From an uncultured Alistipes sp. (lineage in GTDB: Bacteria; Bacteroidota; Bacteroidia; Bacteroidales; Rikenellaceae), in assembly GCA_900768045.1 (NCBI GenBank), contig CAAGBL010000050.1, forward strand, positions 10,382 through 74,381: DNA of 64,000 bases, in the 5' to 3' direction. The notes below the pieces were generated by a model. The model worked only from the letters and a program-made list of their open reading frames with translations. It had not been told where the DNA came from and ran no database searches. This document shows positions 17,881 to 26,329 of this stretch, one piece after another (the stretch's first letter is position 1; every line of letters starts with the position of its first letter). A program made the position numbers and the translations under genes.

Positions 17881-18180
17881 CTATTTCTCTACACCTGTTC
17901 CTTTGCATCTTGGACATTTACCTGTGCCATTGCAATTATTACATGTTCTCTTAATAGGTTTTCCAGGGCCTACAATTGTTGTATAACCCTTACCATGACA
18001 TACTACACAACGGCCCGAGCCACCACAACGAATACACTTCTCTGTCGCAGGCTTTTCCAAATTTGCTACGGTATTTTGCATCTCTACTGAGCTGATTGAG
18101 CTTGCAACTCCCTGAAAACATAGAGCAACCGCAATAATTGCTACTATGCAAAAACTTACAAGAAAAAATTTCTTCTTCAT
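17881..18180 (-). CDS. Small exported protein with DnaJ-like CxxCxGxG zinc motifs
   Basis: The 99-residue protein opens with a signal peptide or membrane anchor (KKKFFLVSFCIVAIIAVALCF). The remainder carries repeated cysteine motifs: CIRCGGSGRC, VVCHGKGY, CNNCNGTGKC and PRCKGTG, the arrangement of the DnaJ zinc-finger domain. It has no J domain or peptide-binding region, so it is not a chaperone DnaJ. A zinc-binding or redox role in the envelope is an inference. The lipoprotein gene upstream at 18245 shares its leader motif. Confidence 0.72.
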   Translation of the reverse strand: MKKKFFLVSFCIVAIIAVALCFQGVASSISSVEMQNTVANLEKPATEKCIRCGGSGRCVVCHGKGYTTIVGPGKPIKRTCNNCNGTGKCPRCKGTGVEK

Positions 18181-18244
18181 AATAGTACAATTAAGGTTAA
18201 ACCATATTACTTATATTAAAGCTAAACATTAAAATTGTTGGATA

Positions 18245-18916
18245 CTACCTATTCTTCTCCAAGTCGTCAATAAAGCGGTATGCCCTATCAAAATAGGTAA
18301 GCAGCTCATTGTATATCAATGTACGAGCACGCTCAGTTACAGCATTTACATCTGTCTCCTTGTGTCTATACTGACCTTTGAACACCTGAGTATCTCTATA
18401 AGCTACGGGCACTGACAACACAATCTCCTTCGCTAATGTATCATATATGTACATTGTACAATTACAGCATACATCTAATTGACAATAATTCTGATTGGCA
18501 GCAAGTACCATAGGCACATAGACAGGGAAAAGTGTAAAGCATGTTATACCAGCAACAATCCAACCTGCAGTAAACAAATCCTGCTTATCACGGATATTAT
18601 CGTTGTACTGAGAGTACACGTTTGAGATATCAGCAAAAGCCACATAGCGCATACTTGACTTGTAGACATCCAACTCTTGCAACGAATAAACTCCCATGTA
18701 AAAGTCCTGACGATTTTGCGCTATACCCTGTCGCTCAAGCTCTGCACCAAACTTACCGAGCAAAAAGTGATTCTTCGCAATGTTCTTAAATCCAATAAAC
18801 TCCATTTTAGGCTTTGAGTGAGGTGCATACGATGGCTGCACAGATGCAACATGAAGAGCTGTTGAACACGAAGATAGGAGGATAGCAACCACAAAAAGAG
18901 ATAATAGTTTTTTCAT
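18245..18916 (-). CDS. Lipoprotein of unknown function
   Basis: The 223-residue protein begins with a lipoprotein signal (KKLLSLFVVAILLSSC, Cys at 16). A central hydrophobic segment (LFTAGWIVAGITCFTLFPVYVPMVLA) could be a membrane helix, unusual in a secreted lipoprotein. A cysteine cluster QLDVCCNCTMYIYD comes just after. I recognise no family. The upstream bases TAACCTTAA-GTACTAT-ATG match those ahead of the 17881 gene. Confidence 0.65.
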   Translation of the reverse strand: MKKLLSLFVVAILLSSCSTALHVASVQPSYAPHSKPKMEFIGFKNIAKNHFLLGKFGAELERQGIAQNRQDFYMGVYSLQELDVYKSSMRYVAFADISNVYSQYNDNIRDKQDLFTAGWIVAGITCFTLFPVYVPMVLAANQNYCQLDVCCNCTMYIYDTLAKEIVLSVPVAYRDTQVFKGQYRHKETDVNAVTERARTLIYNELLTYFDRAYRFIDDLEKNR

Positions 18917-19266
18917 AGTACTTAAGGTTATTTGCGTCGTAGCGACTCCTATGCGACAGATAAGAAACAGAAAGTGTGGAGTCGATTAGTCTATCTGTAC
19001 AGAGGTTCTGGAATACCTTATCACGAATAAACAATCCCCCACACCAGTATTAGATATTTGGTGTGAGGGTACAATGATTGTGCCCCATAACGATATATAC
19101 TAATACACGGTGATGAGTGTGTTGCTGCTCCTCGTGATAGTGAAATTTTCCAGATTTCTGTACAAGGATAAAAGCCAATACACTTTCATCAATAAATATG
19201 TCTGCCGAAAGCTCCCCTCGGCATCACAAAAGTAAGTAAAATTTTTCTATTTGACAAATTATTTCG
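18917..19266. other. Non-coding interval between divergent genes
   Basis: About 350 bases with no supportable gene. Two hairpins are visible: CCCCACACCA facing TTGGTGTG-AGGG around 19037-19070, and TGCCGA facing TCGGCA around 19202-19222. No TAnnTTTG box for the minus-strand lipoprotein was found. The right end holds the promoter of the LuxE-like gene. Confidence 0.5.
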
Positions 19267-19274
19267 TATCTTTG
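19267..19274 (+). promoter_or_regulatory. -7 box of the LuxE-like gene, only four bases before its ATG
   Basis: TATCTTTG at 19267-19274 is a perfect TAnnTTTG box, and the ATG follows at 19279. Transcription would start at or next to the start codon, giving a leaderless or nearly leaderless message. The only upstream TTTG (19250-19253) is 13 bases away, closer than usual. Confidence 0.5.
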
Positions 19275-19278
19275 CTTT

Positions 19279-20244
19279 ATGCTTACCATAGACCAAATAC
19301 TTTCGATAAAATCTGATGCGGAATTCGACTCTGCGGCGCTTGAGATATTTAGGTTTCAGTCCGAGAGGTGCAAGCCCTACAAGGAGTATATCTCGCTCTT
19401 GGGCATCAACCCTGATGAGGTTAGCTCGGTTGAAGATATACCCTTTTTACCCATCGAGCTATTCAAGACTCACGATGTATACTCCTTTGACCACGAGCCC
19501 GAGATGATATTTACCTCGAGCAACACGGGGCAGACCGTAGCATCACGCCACCTTATGGCGAGCCTTGATGTGTACCGCAAGGCATTTACCGCCGCTTTCG
19601 AGCAGTTTTATGGCGATATCGAGCGCTGGAGCATCTATGGACTCTTGCCCAGCTACCTCGAGCGTGAGGGCTCGTCGTTGGTCTATATGGTCGATGAGCT
19701 GATACGTCGTGCAGGGTCGGGAGGATTCTACCTAAACAACTACGAGGAGCTTATCTCGGACATGGCTTGCGACCCCAAGCCCAAGATTCTGCTTGGCGTG
19801 AGCTATGCACTATGGGACTTAGCCGAGAAGTACGCCCCCAAGTTGGAGAATACAATCGTCATGGAGACTGGCGGCATGAAGGGTAAGCGCAAGGAGCTAT
19901 CGAAGAGCGAGCTACATAAGATATTATGCGAGGGCTTGGGCGTTGATGCCATTCACTCGGAGTATGGCATGGCAGAGCTCACGTCGCAGGCTTACTCCTC
20001 GGGCGAGGGCATCTTCCGAACACCACGCTGGATGCGCATCATGCTACGTGACGTAAATGCCCCCTTTGACCACTCGGTAAAGCGTGGTGGCATCGACATT
20101 ATCGACCTTGCAAACATCTCGTCGTGCGCATTTATTCAGACTCAGGATATGGGACGAGTGCTTCACACGGGCGAGTTTATATTGGAAGGACGCATAGTGG
20201 GCAGCGACATCAGAGGGTGCAACCTCCTTGTTCACGACATGTAA
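19279..20244 (+). CDS. LuxE-like acyl-protein synthetase / acyltransferase
   Basis: The 321-residue protein resembles LuxE-type acyl-protein synthetases of the adenylate-forming superfamily. It has a Ser/Thr-rich nucleotide loop FTSSNTGQT, MVDELIRRAGSGG, ILLGVSYALWDLAE, ETGGMKGKRKEL and SEYGMAELTSQAYS, which aligns with the YGxTE region of acyl-activating enzymes. Such genes occur in surface-polysaccharide clusters, where the acyl acceptor is unknown. It probably activates a carboxylate and transfers it to a protein or carrier. The LicD-glycosyltransferase gene follows after five bases. Confidence 0.75.
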   Translation: MLTIDQILSIKSDAEFDSAALEIFRFQSERCKPYKEYISLLGINPDEVSSVEDIPFLPIELFKTHDVYSFDHEPEMIFTSSNTGQTVASRHLMASLDVYRKAFTAAFEQFYGDIERWSIYGLLPSYLEREGSSLVYMVDELIRRAGSGGFYLNNYEELISDMACDPKPKILLGVSYALWDLAEKYAPKLENTIVMETGGMKGKRKELSKSELHKILCEGLGVDAIHSEYGMAELTSQAYSSGEGIFRTPRWMRIMLRDVNAPFDHSVKRGGIDIIDLANISSCAFIQTQDMGRVLHTGEFILEGRIVGSDIRGCNLLVHDM

Positions 20245-20249
20245 TTGTG

Positions 20250-22037
20250 ATGAAATATAACAGCGACATACTACGACAACTGCACCGAGAGCTTCACGAC
20301 ATCACACGTGAGGTGGTACGTGTGTGCGACGAGGCCAATATACCCTACTTTATTCAGGGTGGCACGGCCATTGGCGCACACTTCTTCGAGGATATAGTGC
20401 CCTGGGACGACGATATCGACCTCGGCATGACACGTGAAAACTATGAGCGTTTTCTACAAGAGGCCCCTAAGCGCCTACGTGAGGGATACACACTTCAAGA
20501 GTTTACGACCGAGCCCGACACCCCATTCTACTTTGCCAAGGTGCGCAAGGCGGGCACTAAGTTTGTCGAGAGCGAGTGGGTGGGACTCAACATCTCCGAC
20601 GGCATATACATCGACATCTTCCCCTACGACCTTATCCCCGACTCGCCCGCAAAGGAGCGAGCACAACGACGTCGTGTGCGCTTCTGGGTCAACTGCTTCA
20701 TGGCAAAGTCGGTGTGGCTATGGAGGTGGTTTGGTAAGGCCAACAATGGCGTGGTGATGCCTAAGAGCTGGCTCAGTTGCTTGGCAATACGTCTCACGAC
20801 GCTGCTTATGTCGAAACAGAGGATATATCGCCGCCTACGTCGTGAGCTTACTCGCTACAACTCTACTGATGCTAAGCGCTACAACATCGTGCGCATGCCT
20901 AAGGATATGATTTCACGTGAGGCTATCGAGACCCCCGAGCGCCGACGCTTTGGCGAGCAGGAGCTATGGGCACCGAGCGACCTTGAGACATACCTACGCA
21001 ACCACTACGGAAATATTCAGAAGTGGCTTCCCGAGGAGAAGCGCCTAAACCATGCACCCGAGGTATTGCAGTTCTCTAAGCCACTGCAAACAACCGAGTC
21101 GGAGCAGATATCTGTCGTGATACCTCTATATAATAAGGAGGCGGAGATTGAGCGTACGCTCTTGTCGGTTATCAACCAGAGCCTGCAACCTCGTGAGATT
21201 ATCGTTGTTGACGACGGCTCTACCGACTCATCAGCCGACATCGTTAGGCGCATCATAGAGCGCTACCCCGAACATAACATTCGCCTCGTATCGCAAACGA
21301 ATGCTGGTGTTAGCGCAGCACGCAACCGAGGCATAGAGGAGGCTACGGGCGAGTATATAGCATTGCTCGATGGCGACGACTGCTACCTCACGGGATATAT
21401 CGCCGAGGTGTGTCGCCTAATGACCTACTACCCCACAAGCGACTGCTTCTCCACTGGCTTCGACATCGTAAACCACGACAAGCGCATTGCTGCCCCCTGC
21501 CCCGAGCATGAGGGCGAGATTAACCCCGCTGTGGAGTCAATGCTTGGCGGATACCCTATTATTCCATCTACGGCCACTATACGTCGTAGCACCTTGCAAG
21601 CTATTGGCGGCTTCCCCGTGGGTATGCGCATGGGCGAAGATCAATGGGTGTGGGTGCGCCTTATGCAGCATGGTGCTAAGTTCTGCTTCTCGCCAATGTC
21701 GCTTGTAAGATACTCACGCACAGCATCTAACCGTTCGGCAGCAATATACCGCACGGAGCAGAGCGAGCACTCGATATCTGAGCTATACAACCCCGAGGGC
21801 GATAGGCTCACCAACGAGTACGTAGCACGCATCGGCATCGGCAAGGCTATTACGCAGTCGGTACATGGTGGCACTCAAGATGCGGCGAGGGCCATTCGCG
21901 ACTTCAGCTACACGGAGCTTAACCGCCGACAGCTCATGCGCCTACGCATAACAAATGCTCTGCCACGAGTACTTCGAGGTGTGGTTGACGGCATCTACCG
22001 CACCGCAGCGTGGATAATAACAAAGCGAGGTCTGTAG
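20250..22037 (+). CDS. LicD-family phosphotransferase fused to a GT2 glycosyltransferase
   Basis: The frame is open from 20124, but the ATG at 20250 (MKYNSD) follows the upstream stop by five bases and starts the recognisable domain; the protein is 595 residues. Residues ~1-270 are a LicD/fukutin-type domain (PYFIQGGTAIGAHFFEDIV, PWDDDIDLGM), a family that moves phosphocholine or similar phospho-alcohols onto glycans. Residues ~287-520 are a GT2 domain with SVVIPLYNKE, IIVVDDGSTDSS and ALLDGDDCY, so nucleotide-sugar and metal motifs are intact. One protein could add a sugar and its phospho-substituent. The stop codon lies in the loop of a terminator. Confidence 0.85.
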   Translation: MKYNSDILRQLHRELHDITREVVRVCDEANIPYFIQGGTAIGAHFFEDIVPWDDDIDLGMTRENYERFLQEAPKRLREGYTLQEFTTEPDTPFYFAKVRKAGTKFVESEWVGLNISDGIYIDIFPYDLIPDSPAKERAQRRRVRFWVNCFMAKSVWLWRWFGKANNGVVMPKSWLSCLAIRLTTLLMSKQRIYRRLRRELTRYNSTDAKRYNIVRMPKDMISREAIETPERRRFGEQELWAPSDLETYLRNHYGNIQKWLPEEKRLNHAPEVLQFSKPLQTTESEQISVVIPLYNKEAEIERTLLSVINQSLQPREIIVVDDGSTDSSADIVRRIIERYPEHNIRLVSQTNAGVSAARNRGIEEATGEYIALLDGDDCYLTGYIAEVCRLMTYYPTSDCFSTGFDIVNHDKRIAAPCPEHEGEINPAVESMLGGYPIIPSTATIRRSTLQAIGGFPVGMRMGEDQWVWVRLMQHGAKFCFSPMSLVRYSRTASNRSAAIYRTEQSEHSISELYNPEGDRLTNEYVARIGIGKAITQSVHGGTQDAARAIRDFSYTELNRRQLMRLRITNALPRVLRGVVDGIYRTAAWIITKRGL

Positions 22038-22049
22038 CCTCGCTTTGTT
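22019..22049. terminator. Terminator overlapping the LicD-GT2 stop codon
   Basis: AACAAAGCGAGG and CCTCGCTTTGTT form a perfect 12-bp stem. The TAG stop (22035-22037) sits in the seven-base loop. The following bases are T-rich. It can also act on ung from the other strand. Confidence 0.8.
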
Positions 22050-22051
22050 GT

Positions 22052-22717
22052 TTACCATTTGATTGGTGTCTTGCCTATTTGTTGTAGGTATTGGTTTGCT
22101 TGTGAGAAGTGCTTGCAGCCGAAGAAACCTCGATATGCCGACAATGGCGAAGGGTGTACAGCCTTGAGAATCAGGTTTTTCTCAGGGTTAGCAATAGCGC
22201 CTTTTTTTTGAGCATAGCTACCCCATAGCATATATACCACTCCCGCTTTACGCTCGGCAATGGCACGCACCACAGCATCGGTAAACTGCTCCCAGCCACG
22301 GCCTGCGTGCGACGCTGCACTATGCGCACGTACCGTGAGCACCGAGTTGAGTAGCAACACACCCTGCTCGGCCCACCTATCGAGCTCTCCCGACGTGGGT
22401 ATTGGAGTGCCGATGTCTGAGGCTACCTCCTTGAATATGTTCTGCAACGAGGGGGGAAATGGAACGCCCTCGCCCACCGAGAAACACAAGCCATTAGCCT
22501 GACCAGGGCCATGGTAGGGGTCTTGACCGATGATTACCACCTTCAGCCTATCGAAGGGACACTTATCAAAAGCACGAAAGATATTTGCACCCGAGGGGTA
22601 CACCACACCCGACGAGTACTCGCCCTTGACAAAGTTGACCAACGTGTCGAAATAGGGCTTCGAAAACTCGTCTCGAAGCAACTCCTTCCAATCCTCTGCT
22701 ATGCGTACATCTGCCAT
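22052..22717 (-). CDS. ung: Uracil-DNA glycosylase
   Basis: The 221-residue family 1 enzyme removes uracil from DNA. The water-activating motif is GQDPYHGPGQANGL, LLLNSVLTVR follows, and the DNA-intercalating His motif is HPSPLSAYRGF. Length matches bacterial Ung. It stands alone on the minus strand between two plus-strand genes and ends within 15 bases of the neighbouring stop. Confidence 0.97.
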   Translation of the reverse strand: MADVRIAEDWKELLRDEFSKPYFDTLVNFVKGEYSSGVVYPSGANIFRAFDKCPFDRLKVVIIGQDPYHGPGQANGLCFSVGEGVPFPPSLQNIFKEVASDIGTPIPTSGELDRWAEQGVLLLNSVLTVRAHSAASHAGRGWEQFTDAVVRAIAERKAGVVYMLWGSYAQKKGAIANPEKNLILKAVHPSPLSAYRGFFGCKHFSQANQYLQQIGKTPIKW

Positions 22718-22733
22718 AAATAGGTAGTTTTAT

Positions 22734-22764
22734 TTTGCGAAGTTACTATTTTTTTCTAAATTTG
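22734..22764 (+). promoter_or_regulatory. Alkaline phosphatase promoter
   Basis: TTTG at 22734-22737, 19 bases, then TAAATTTG at 22757-22764. The ATG follows at 22787. No Pho-box-like direct repeat was seen. Confidence 0.7.
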
Positions 22765-22786
22765 CCTAACTAAAACCGTAACTTAT

Positions 22787-23854
22787 ATGCGCCGTTTAAC
22801 AACATTTGCCGTAGCCTTGCTCCTTAGCGTAGGCACGCTCCTCGCCCAGGAGCCCGTAAAGAACATTATATATATGATTGGTGATGGCATGGGCCTCTCG
22901 TCGGTGTCGATGATGCAGCTCGTGAACAAATACAAGCCTACAATCTTCGACAAGGCTGAGAACATAGCCCTGCAAAAGACCTACTCGGCAGATAACCGTG
23001 TGACCGACTCGGCAGCTTCGGGCACAGCCCTTGCATCAGGTGTTAAGACCAACAACACCATGCTTGGCATGCGCCCCGACCTAAGCCACTCTGAGTCAAT
23101 CATGGAGCTTGCCCAGAATAGGGGCATGGCTACGGGCGTTGTCGTAACGACATATCTTCAACATGCTACCCCCGCTGCGTTTTATGCACATATCGACAGC
23201 CGTCATAAGCTCGCCGAAATATCAGAACAGTTGCTTGCAAGCAAGCTCGATGTTGCCATCGGTGGCGGCATGGCATTCTTCGAGGAGCGCTACGAAGGCA
23301 AGTGCAAAGCAAAGAGGGCTATTGCCGATGCAGGGTTTGAGTATGTAGCGTCGATGAAAGAGCTCAACAATGTAAAGTGCGGCACACGCACCCTTGCCCT
23401 ACTTGCCGATAAGGAGGTGGGCGCAGATAGCGGCTCATACCTTGCCGAGGCAACCGCCAAGGCTCTCTCGATGCTCGAGGCCAACGACCGAGGCTTTGTG
23501 CTTATGGTCGAGGGCTCGCTAATCGACTCTATGGGTCATGGCAACAATGCCGAGGCGCAGCAGAAGGAGATGCAGAGCTTCATGCAGGCTATAGAGGTGG
23601 CTGTGGAGTATGCCCGTACACACCCCGACACGCTCGTTGTTGTCACTGCCGACCACGAGACAGGTGGCTTGGCACTCGTTAGCGCAAATGCCGACTTCAA
23701 TCTTGCCGAGCAGGGCGTGGAGTTTAAGTGGAGTACGGGAGGCCACTCAGCACAGATGGTGCCAATATATCTCTACGGCGCAGGTGCCGAGTTAATAAAC
23801 GGCATTATGGAGAACACCGAACTAAATGCCAAGCTCAAGGCACTCATAAAATAG
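22787..23854 (+). CDS. Exported alkaline phosphatase
   Basis: A signal peptide (RRLTTFAVALLLSVGTLLAQ) precedes a 335-residue PhoA-type domain. Metal and catalytic motifs are all present: IYMIGDGMG, VTDSAASGTALASG with the phosphorylated Ser, SLIDSMGHGNNAE, VTADHETGG and TGGHSAQMVP. It should release phosphate from organic esters in the periplasm. It is about 100 residues shorter than E. coli PhoA, as in many Bacteroidetes homologues. It is monocistronic, with its own promoter and terminator. Confidence 0.93.
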   Translation: MRRLTTFAVALLLSVGTLLAQEPVKNIIYMIGDGMGLSSVSMMQLVNKYKPTIFDKAENIALQKTYSADNRVTDSAASGTALASGVKTNNTMLGMRPDLSHSESIMELAQNRGMATGVVVTTYLQHATPAAFYAHIDSRHKLAEISEQLLASKLDVAIGGGMAFFEERYEGKCKAKRAIADAGFEYVASMKELNNVKCGTRTLALLADKEVGADSGSYLAEATAKALSMLEANDRGFVLMVEGSLIDSMGHGNNAEAQQKEMQSFMQAIEVAVEYARTHPDTLVVVTADHETGGLALVSANADFNLAEQGVEFKWSTGGHSAQMVPIYLYGAGAELINGIMENTELNAKLKALIK

Positions 23855-23856
23855 AC

Positions 23857-23893
23857 AAAAAAAATGCTAACCCACTCGGTTAGCATTTTTTTG
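23857..23893. terminator. Bidirectional terminator after the alkaline phosphatase
   Basis: AAAAAATGCTAACC, loop CACTC, GGTTAGCATTTTTTT. A-run and T-run on both sides let it serve the plus-strand phosphatase and the minus-strand lipoprotein gene that ends at 23894. Confidence 0.88.
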
Positions 23894-24661
23894 TTAGTAC
23901 TCCCAGACCTCCCTTTGTCCGAGGTATTCTACCTCGGCCGAGTTATCTATTTTGAATATTACAGTCACCTCGTCACGCCTATCAATACGCTTGTCGTCGC
24001 AGACGATATCCATCGTGCCCTCGTCGAAGTAGTTATGGTTGTAGGAGTTCGACATATAGTGTAGCGGCGCAGTAATCTCGGTTGCGAGCACCACATCGCT
24101 ATCCTCCAAATTATCGTAATCGTTATTGGTGACATTAAGCCAACCCTCAACCATGTAGCTTATGCCGCTATTGATGTCGTGCTCGAGCAAGCTAATCGTA
24201 AAGGTATTCTCGTGGTACTTGCTCGACGTCGTGAAGCTATAGACACCATCTGTAGCCTTTATCACTACCTCTGTGAGCTCCGAACCAACAATCTTCCACT
24301 CGCCACCCTCACTTAGAAGCTTGTCATCAGTGACATACTCTCGATAGGTGCGGGGATTATTGTTACTATTCCACGAATGATCATACTGAAAGCGCACAAT
24401 GCCATCCTCCATAACTATATCGTAGTATGGCATAAAGCGGTTGTGAATCTCCTCCTTTAGCTCCTCGTCCTCGGTCTGAAGATACCAGTCAGCAACCACA
24501 GCATAGTCGAAATAGTCCTGCAACATCTCGAGGTAGTAGCTCGTTGCTCGGCGTGCGATATACTTACCAACGTCCATAGGCTCACGCTCTGTGCCCTCGG
24601 TTACCTGACATGATGCAAGGAGCAGCACTGGAGCAATAAGTGCAAATATATATCTTATCAT
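23894..24661 (-). CDS. Lipoprotein of unknown function
   Basis: The 255-residue protein has a lipoprotein signal ending in LLLASC (Cys at 18). The rest is acidic and beta-rich with no motif I recognise. It is the last gene of a three-gene minus-strand unit whose other two members look like outer-membrane barrels; the gap to the preceding gene is six bases. A role as lipoprotein partner of those barrels is an inference from the operon. Confidence 0.65.
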   Translation of the reverse strand: MIRYIFALIAPVLLLASCQVTEGTEREPMDVGKYIARRATSYYLEMLQDYFDYAVVADWYLQTEDEELKEEIHNRFMPYYDIVMEDGIVRFQYDHSWNSNNNPRTYREYVTDDKLLSEGGEWKIVGSELTEVVIKATDGVYSFTTSSKYHENTFTISLLEHDINSGISYMVEGWLNVTNNDYDNLEDSDVVLATEITAPLHYMSNSYNHNYFDEGTMDIVCDDKRIDRRDEVTVIFKIDNSAEVEYLGQREVWEY

Positions 24662-24667
24662 AGCTCA

Positions 24668-25387
24668 CTATTTTTTCGTGTTAAACCTAAATCCAAATCC
24701 GCCACGCACCGAGCCGCCGACACCAGCGCCCACCTCGATAAAGCCGTAAAAGCCACGACCTACCTTTAAGCCCGCAAGCACCACATCAGCCATGGGGAAA
24801 ACACCGCCATTAGCACGCTCTACATGGGCACATAGGCCAAGCGCCACAGAGGAGTACATCTCGACATTTGTGCGACGCAACCAGTTGAAGCGAACATCAA
24901 ACAGAGCTGCAATGTTGTAGACATCGTTGTTGTACAACAGCTCGTCGGTATAGGTGTCGTAGACATTCTGCCAAGTTGCGCCAAAGGTAGCCTTAGCGCC
25001 AAGTGCCAACCATGGCTGAAGCGACTTCGAATAGCTAAAGCCGAGCGTAGTGAGCTGATAAATAGGGCCTACGTAGGTGCGTAAGTTATGAATACCATCA
25101 CTGAATGATGGTGGGCCATCTATGTCATCAAAAATCATCTTGCTGCCTAACAAAAGCTCTGACACCAAACCAGGGGCTCCGTACCATACGCTTAGGTCGT
25201 GCTCCCAACGTATCTCCTGAATATTCTTGCTTGGCTCCACAGGCAACTTTTCAACCTCGCTCTCGGTGGTCATATAGCCTGTTATGCGGTCATAGACAAG
25301 TTTTTCATTGACCCTCTCCTGAGCCACGACAGTAGCCGAGAGCATCAAAGCTACCGCCAATACCATATACTTATATATACTCTTCAT
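24668..25387 (-). CDS. Probable outer-membrane beta-barrel protein, paralogue B
   Basis: A signal peptide (IYKYMVLAVALMLSATVVAQ) is followed by about 215 residues with alternating hydrophobic/aromatic strands and a C-terminal GGFGFRFNTKK, typical of outer-membrane barrels. It is paralogous to the next gene upstream (25392-26114): similar length, a shared central plan with NVYDTYTDE or NIFNSYTDM followed by a YNxx/Yxx LARF-like strand, and a GFxEVGxG repeat near the end. Function unknown. It lies four bases from paralogue A. Confidence 0.6.
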   Translation of the reverse strand: MKSIYKYMVLAVALMLSATVVAQERVNEKLVYDRITGYMTTESEVEKLPVEPSKNIQEIRWEHDLSVWYGAPGLVSELLLGSKMIFDDIDGPPSFSDGIHNLRTYVGPIYQLTTLGFSYSKSLQPWLALGAKATFGATWQNVYDTYTDELLYNNDVYNIAALFDVRFNWLRRTNVEMYSSVALGLCAHVERANGGVFPMADVVLAGLKVGRGFYGFIEVGAGVGGSVRGGFGFRFNTKK

Positions 25388-25391
25388 AGCT

Positions 25392-26114
25392 CTATCTTGT
25401 TTTTGAGTTTATTCTATATCCCACGCCCACGTTTATCACGCCACGTGAGCCACAGCCCACCTCGGCAAAGCCAAACCACTTGTGACCGAGGGCAATGCCG
25501 AAAGGCTTAACATCGAAGGCTAAGTATGCATCAACAAGGTCGCCACTGTCTGCCATGTGGCGCTCACGATGCAGAACACCCACGCCCAAGCCTACGCTCG
25601 AGTAGAGCTGAACGAAGCCTCGTCGATACCATGCAAAGCGTGCAAGGGGCACAAGCGAGTAGTAATCCTCACGCAGAGTCAATATCTTCATATCAGTATA
25701 GCTATTGAAGATGTTGCGGTGGCCATAGACAAATGTAAAGTCGACACCAACGCTAAACCACTCATTGAACCAATAGCCATAGCTTAGCGAGATAGGGAAA
25801 CGATGGCTCGGGCCAAAGTAACATGGCGAGATATCACCGTCACCTATGTAAAATAGCTCGCTTGTGCTTAAGTTATAGAAATAGCGCCCTGTAGCACCCC
25901 ATAACGTAGATAGGCGCACGTCGTGTGTGCCTGGGGCAAGGGGCTTAGTTAATGACTTAGCAAACTTAGTGTCGGGACTATGTGGCGTGAACTTGACGGT
26001 GTAGACACCAAGCGAATCTCTGAACTTGTAGGTATGTTGTGCCTCGGCGCTTAACGCTCCCACCACAAAGAGCATTGCAACGAGTAGGCCCACCTTTAGT
26101 TTTACGTTACTCAT
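25392..26114 (-). CDS. Probable outer-membrane beta-barrel protein, paralogue A
   Basis: The first gene of the three-gene unit encodes 240 residues with a signal peptide (LKVGLLVAMLFVVGALSAEA). Repeated amphipathic strands (WFSVGVDFTFVYG, SLVPLARFAWYRRGFVQLYSS) and an aromatic/positively charged end (GVGYRINSKTR) are barrel features. Like its paralogue it carries GHKWFGFAEVGCGSRG where the other has GRGFYGFIEVGAGVGG. No pfam-level identity is recognised. Confidence 0.6.
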   Translation of the reverse strand: MSNVKLKVGLLVAMLFVVGALSAEAQHTYKFRDSLGVYTVKFTPHSPDTKFAKSLTKPLAPGTHDVRLSTLWGATGRYFYNLSTSELFYIGDGDISPCYFGPSHRFPISLSYGYWFNEWFSVGVDFTFVYGHRNIFNSYTDMKILTLREDYYSLVPLARFAWYRRGFVQLYSSVGLGVGVLHRERHMADSGDLVDAYLAFDVKPFGIALGHKWFGFAEVGCGSRGVINVGVGYRINSKTR

Positions 26115-26147
26115 AATTGGGTCGAGTTTTAGTTAGTTTCGTTAATG

Positions 26148-26179
26148 CAAAGATAGCATCAGAACCCGCCACAGCCAAA
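26148..26179 (-). promoter_or_regulatory. Promoter of the barrel/lipoprotein operon
   Basis: Minus strand TTTG at 26179-26176, 20 bases, TATCTTTG at 26155-26148. The first start codon is 34 bases further on. Confidence 0.72.
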
Positions 26180-26329
26180 TTTTTGAGCCTCAAATTTTTC
26201 CACGAAGCATTTTGCAACACGTTGATAATCAACACAATAAACAACCATAAAAATATCAATTTTTCATAGTGTTGATAATCAGGTAGTTACATGTCTGGCA
26301 ATTTAATAAACTGAAATACAGATGATTAA

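Noticed and set aside
20124..20249. N-terminal extension of the LicD-GT2 protein
   Set aside because: It overlaps the end of the LuxE-like gene in another frame and has no LicD similarity; the ATG at 20250 fits operon spacing and the domain start.
26220..26290. Repeated GTTGATAATCA as a replication origin
   Set aside because: Only two copies, not matching DnaA boxes, and no dnaA, rep or partition gene nearby.
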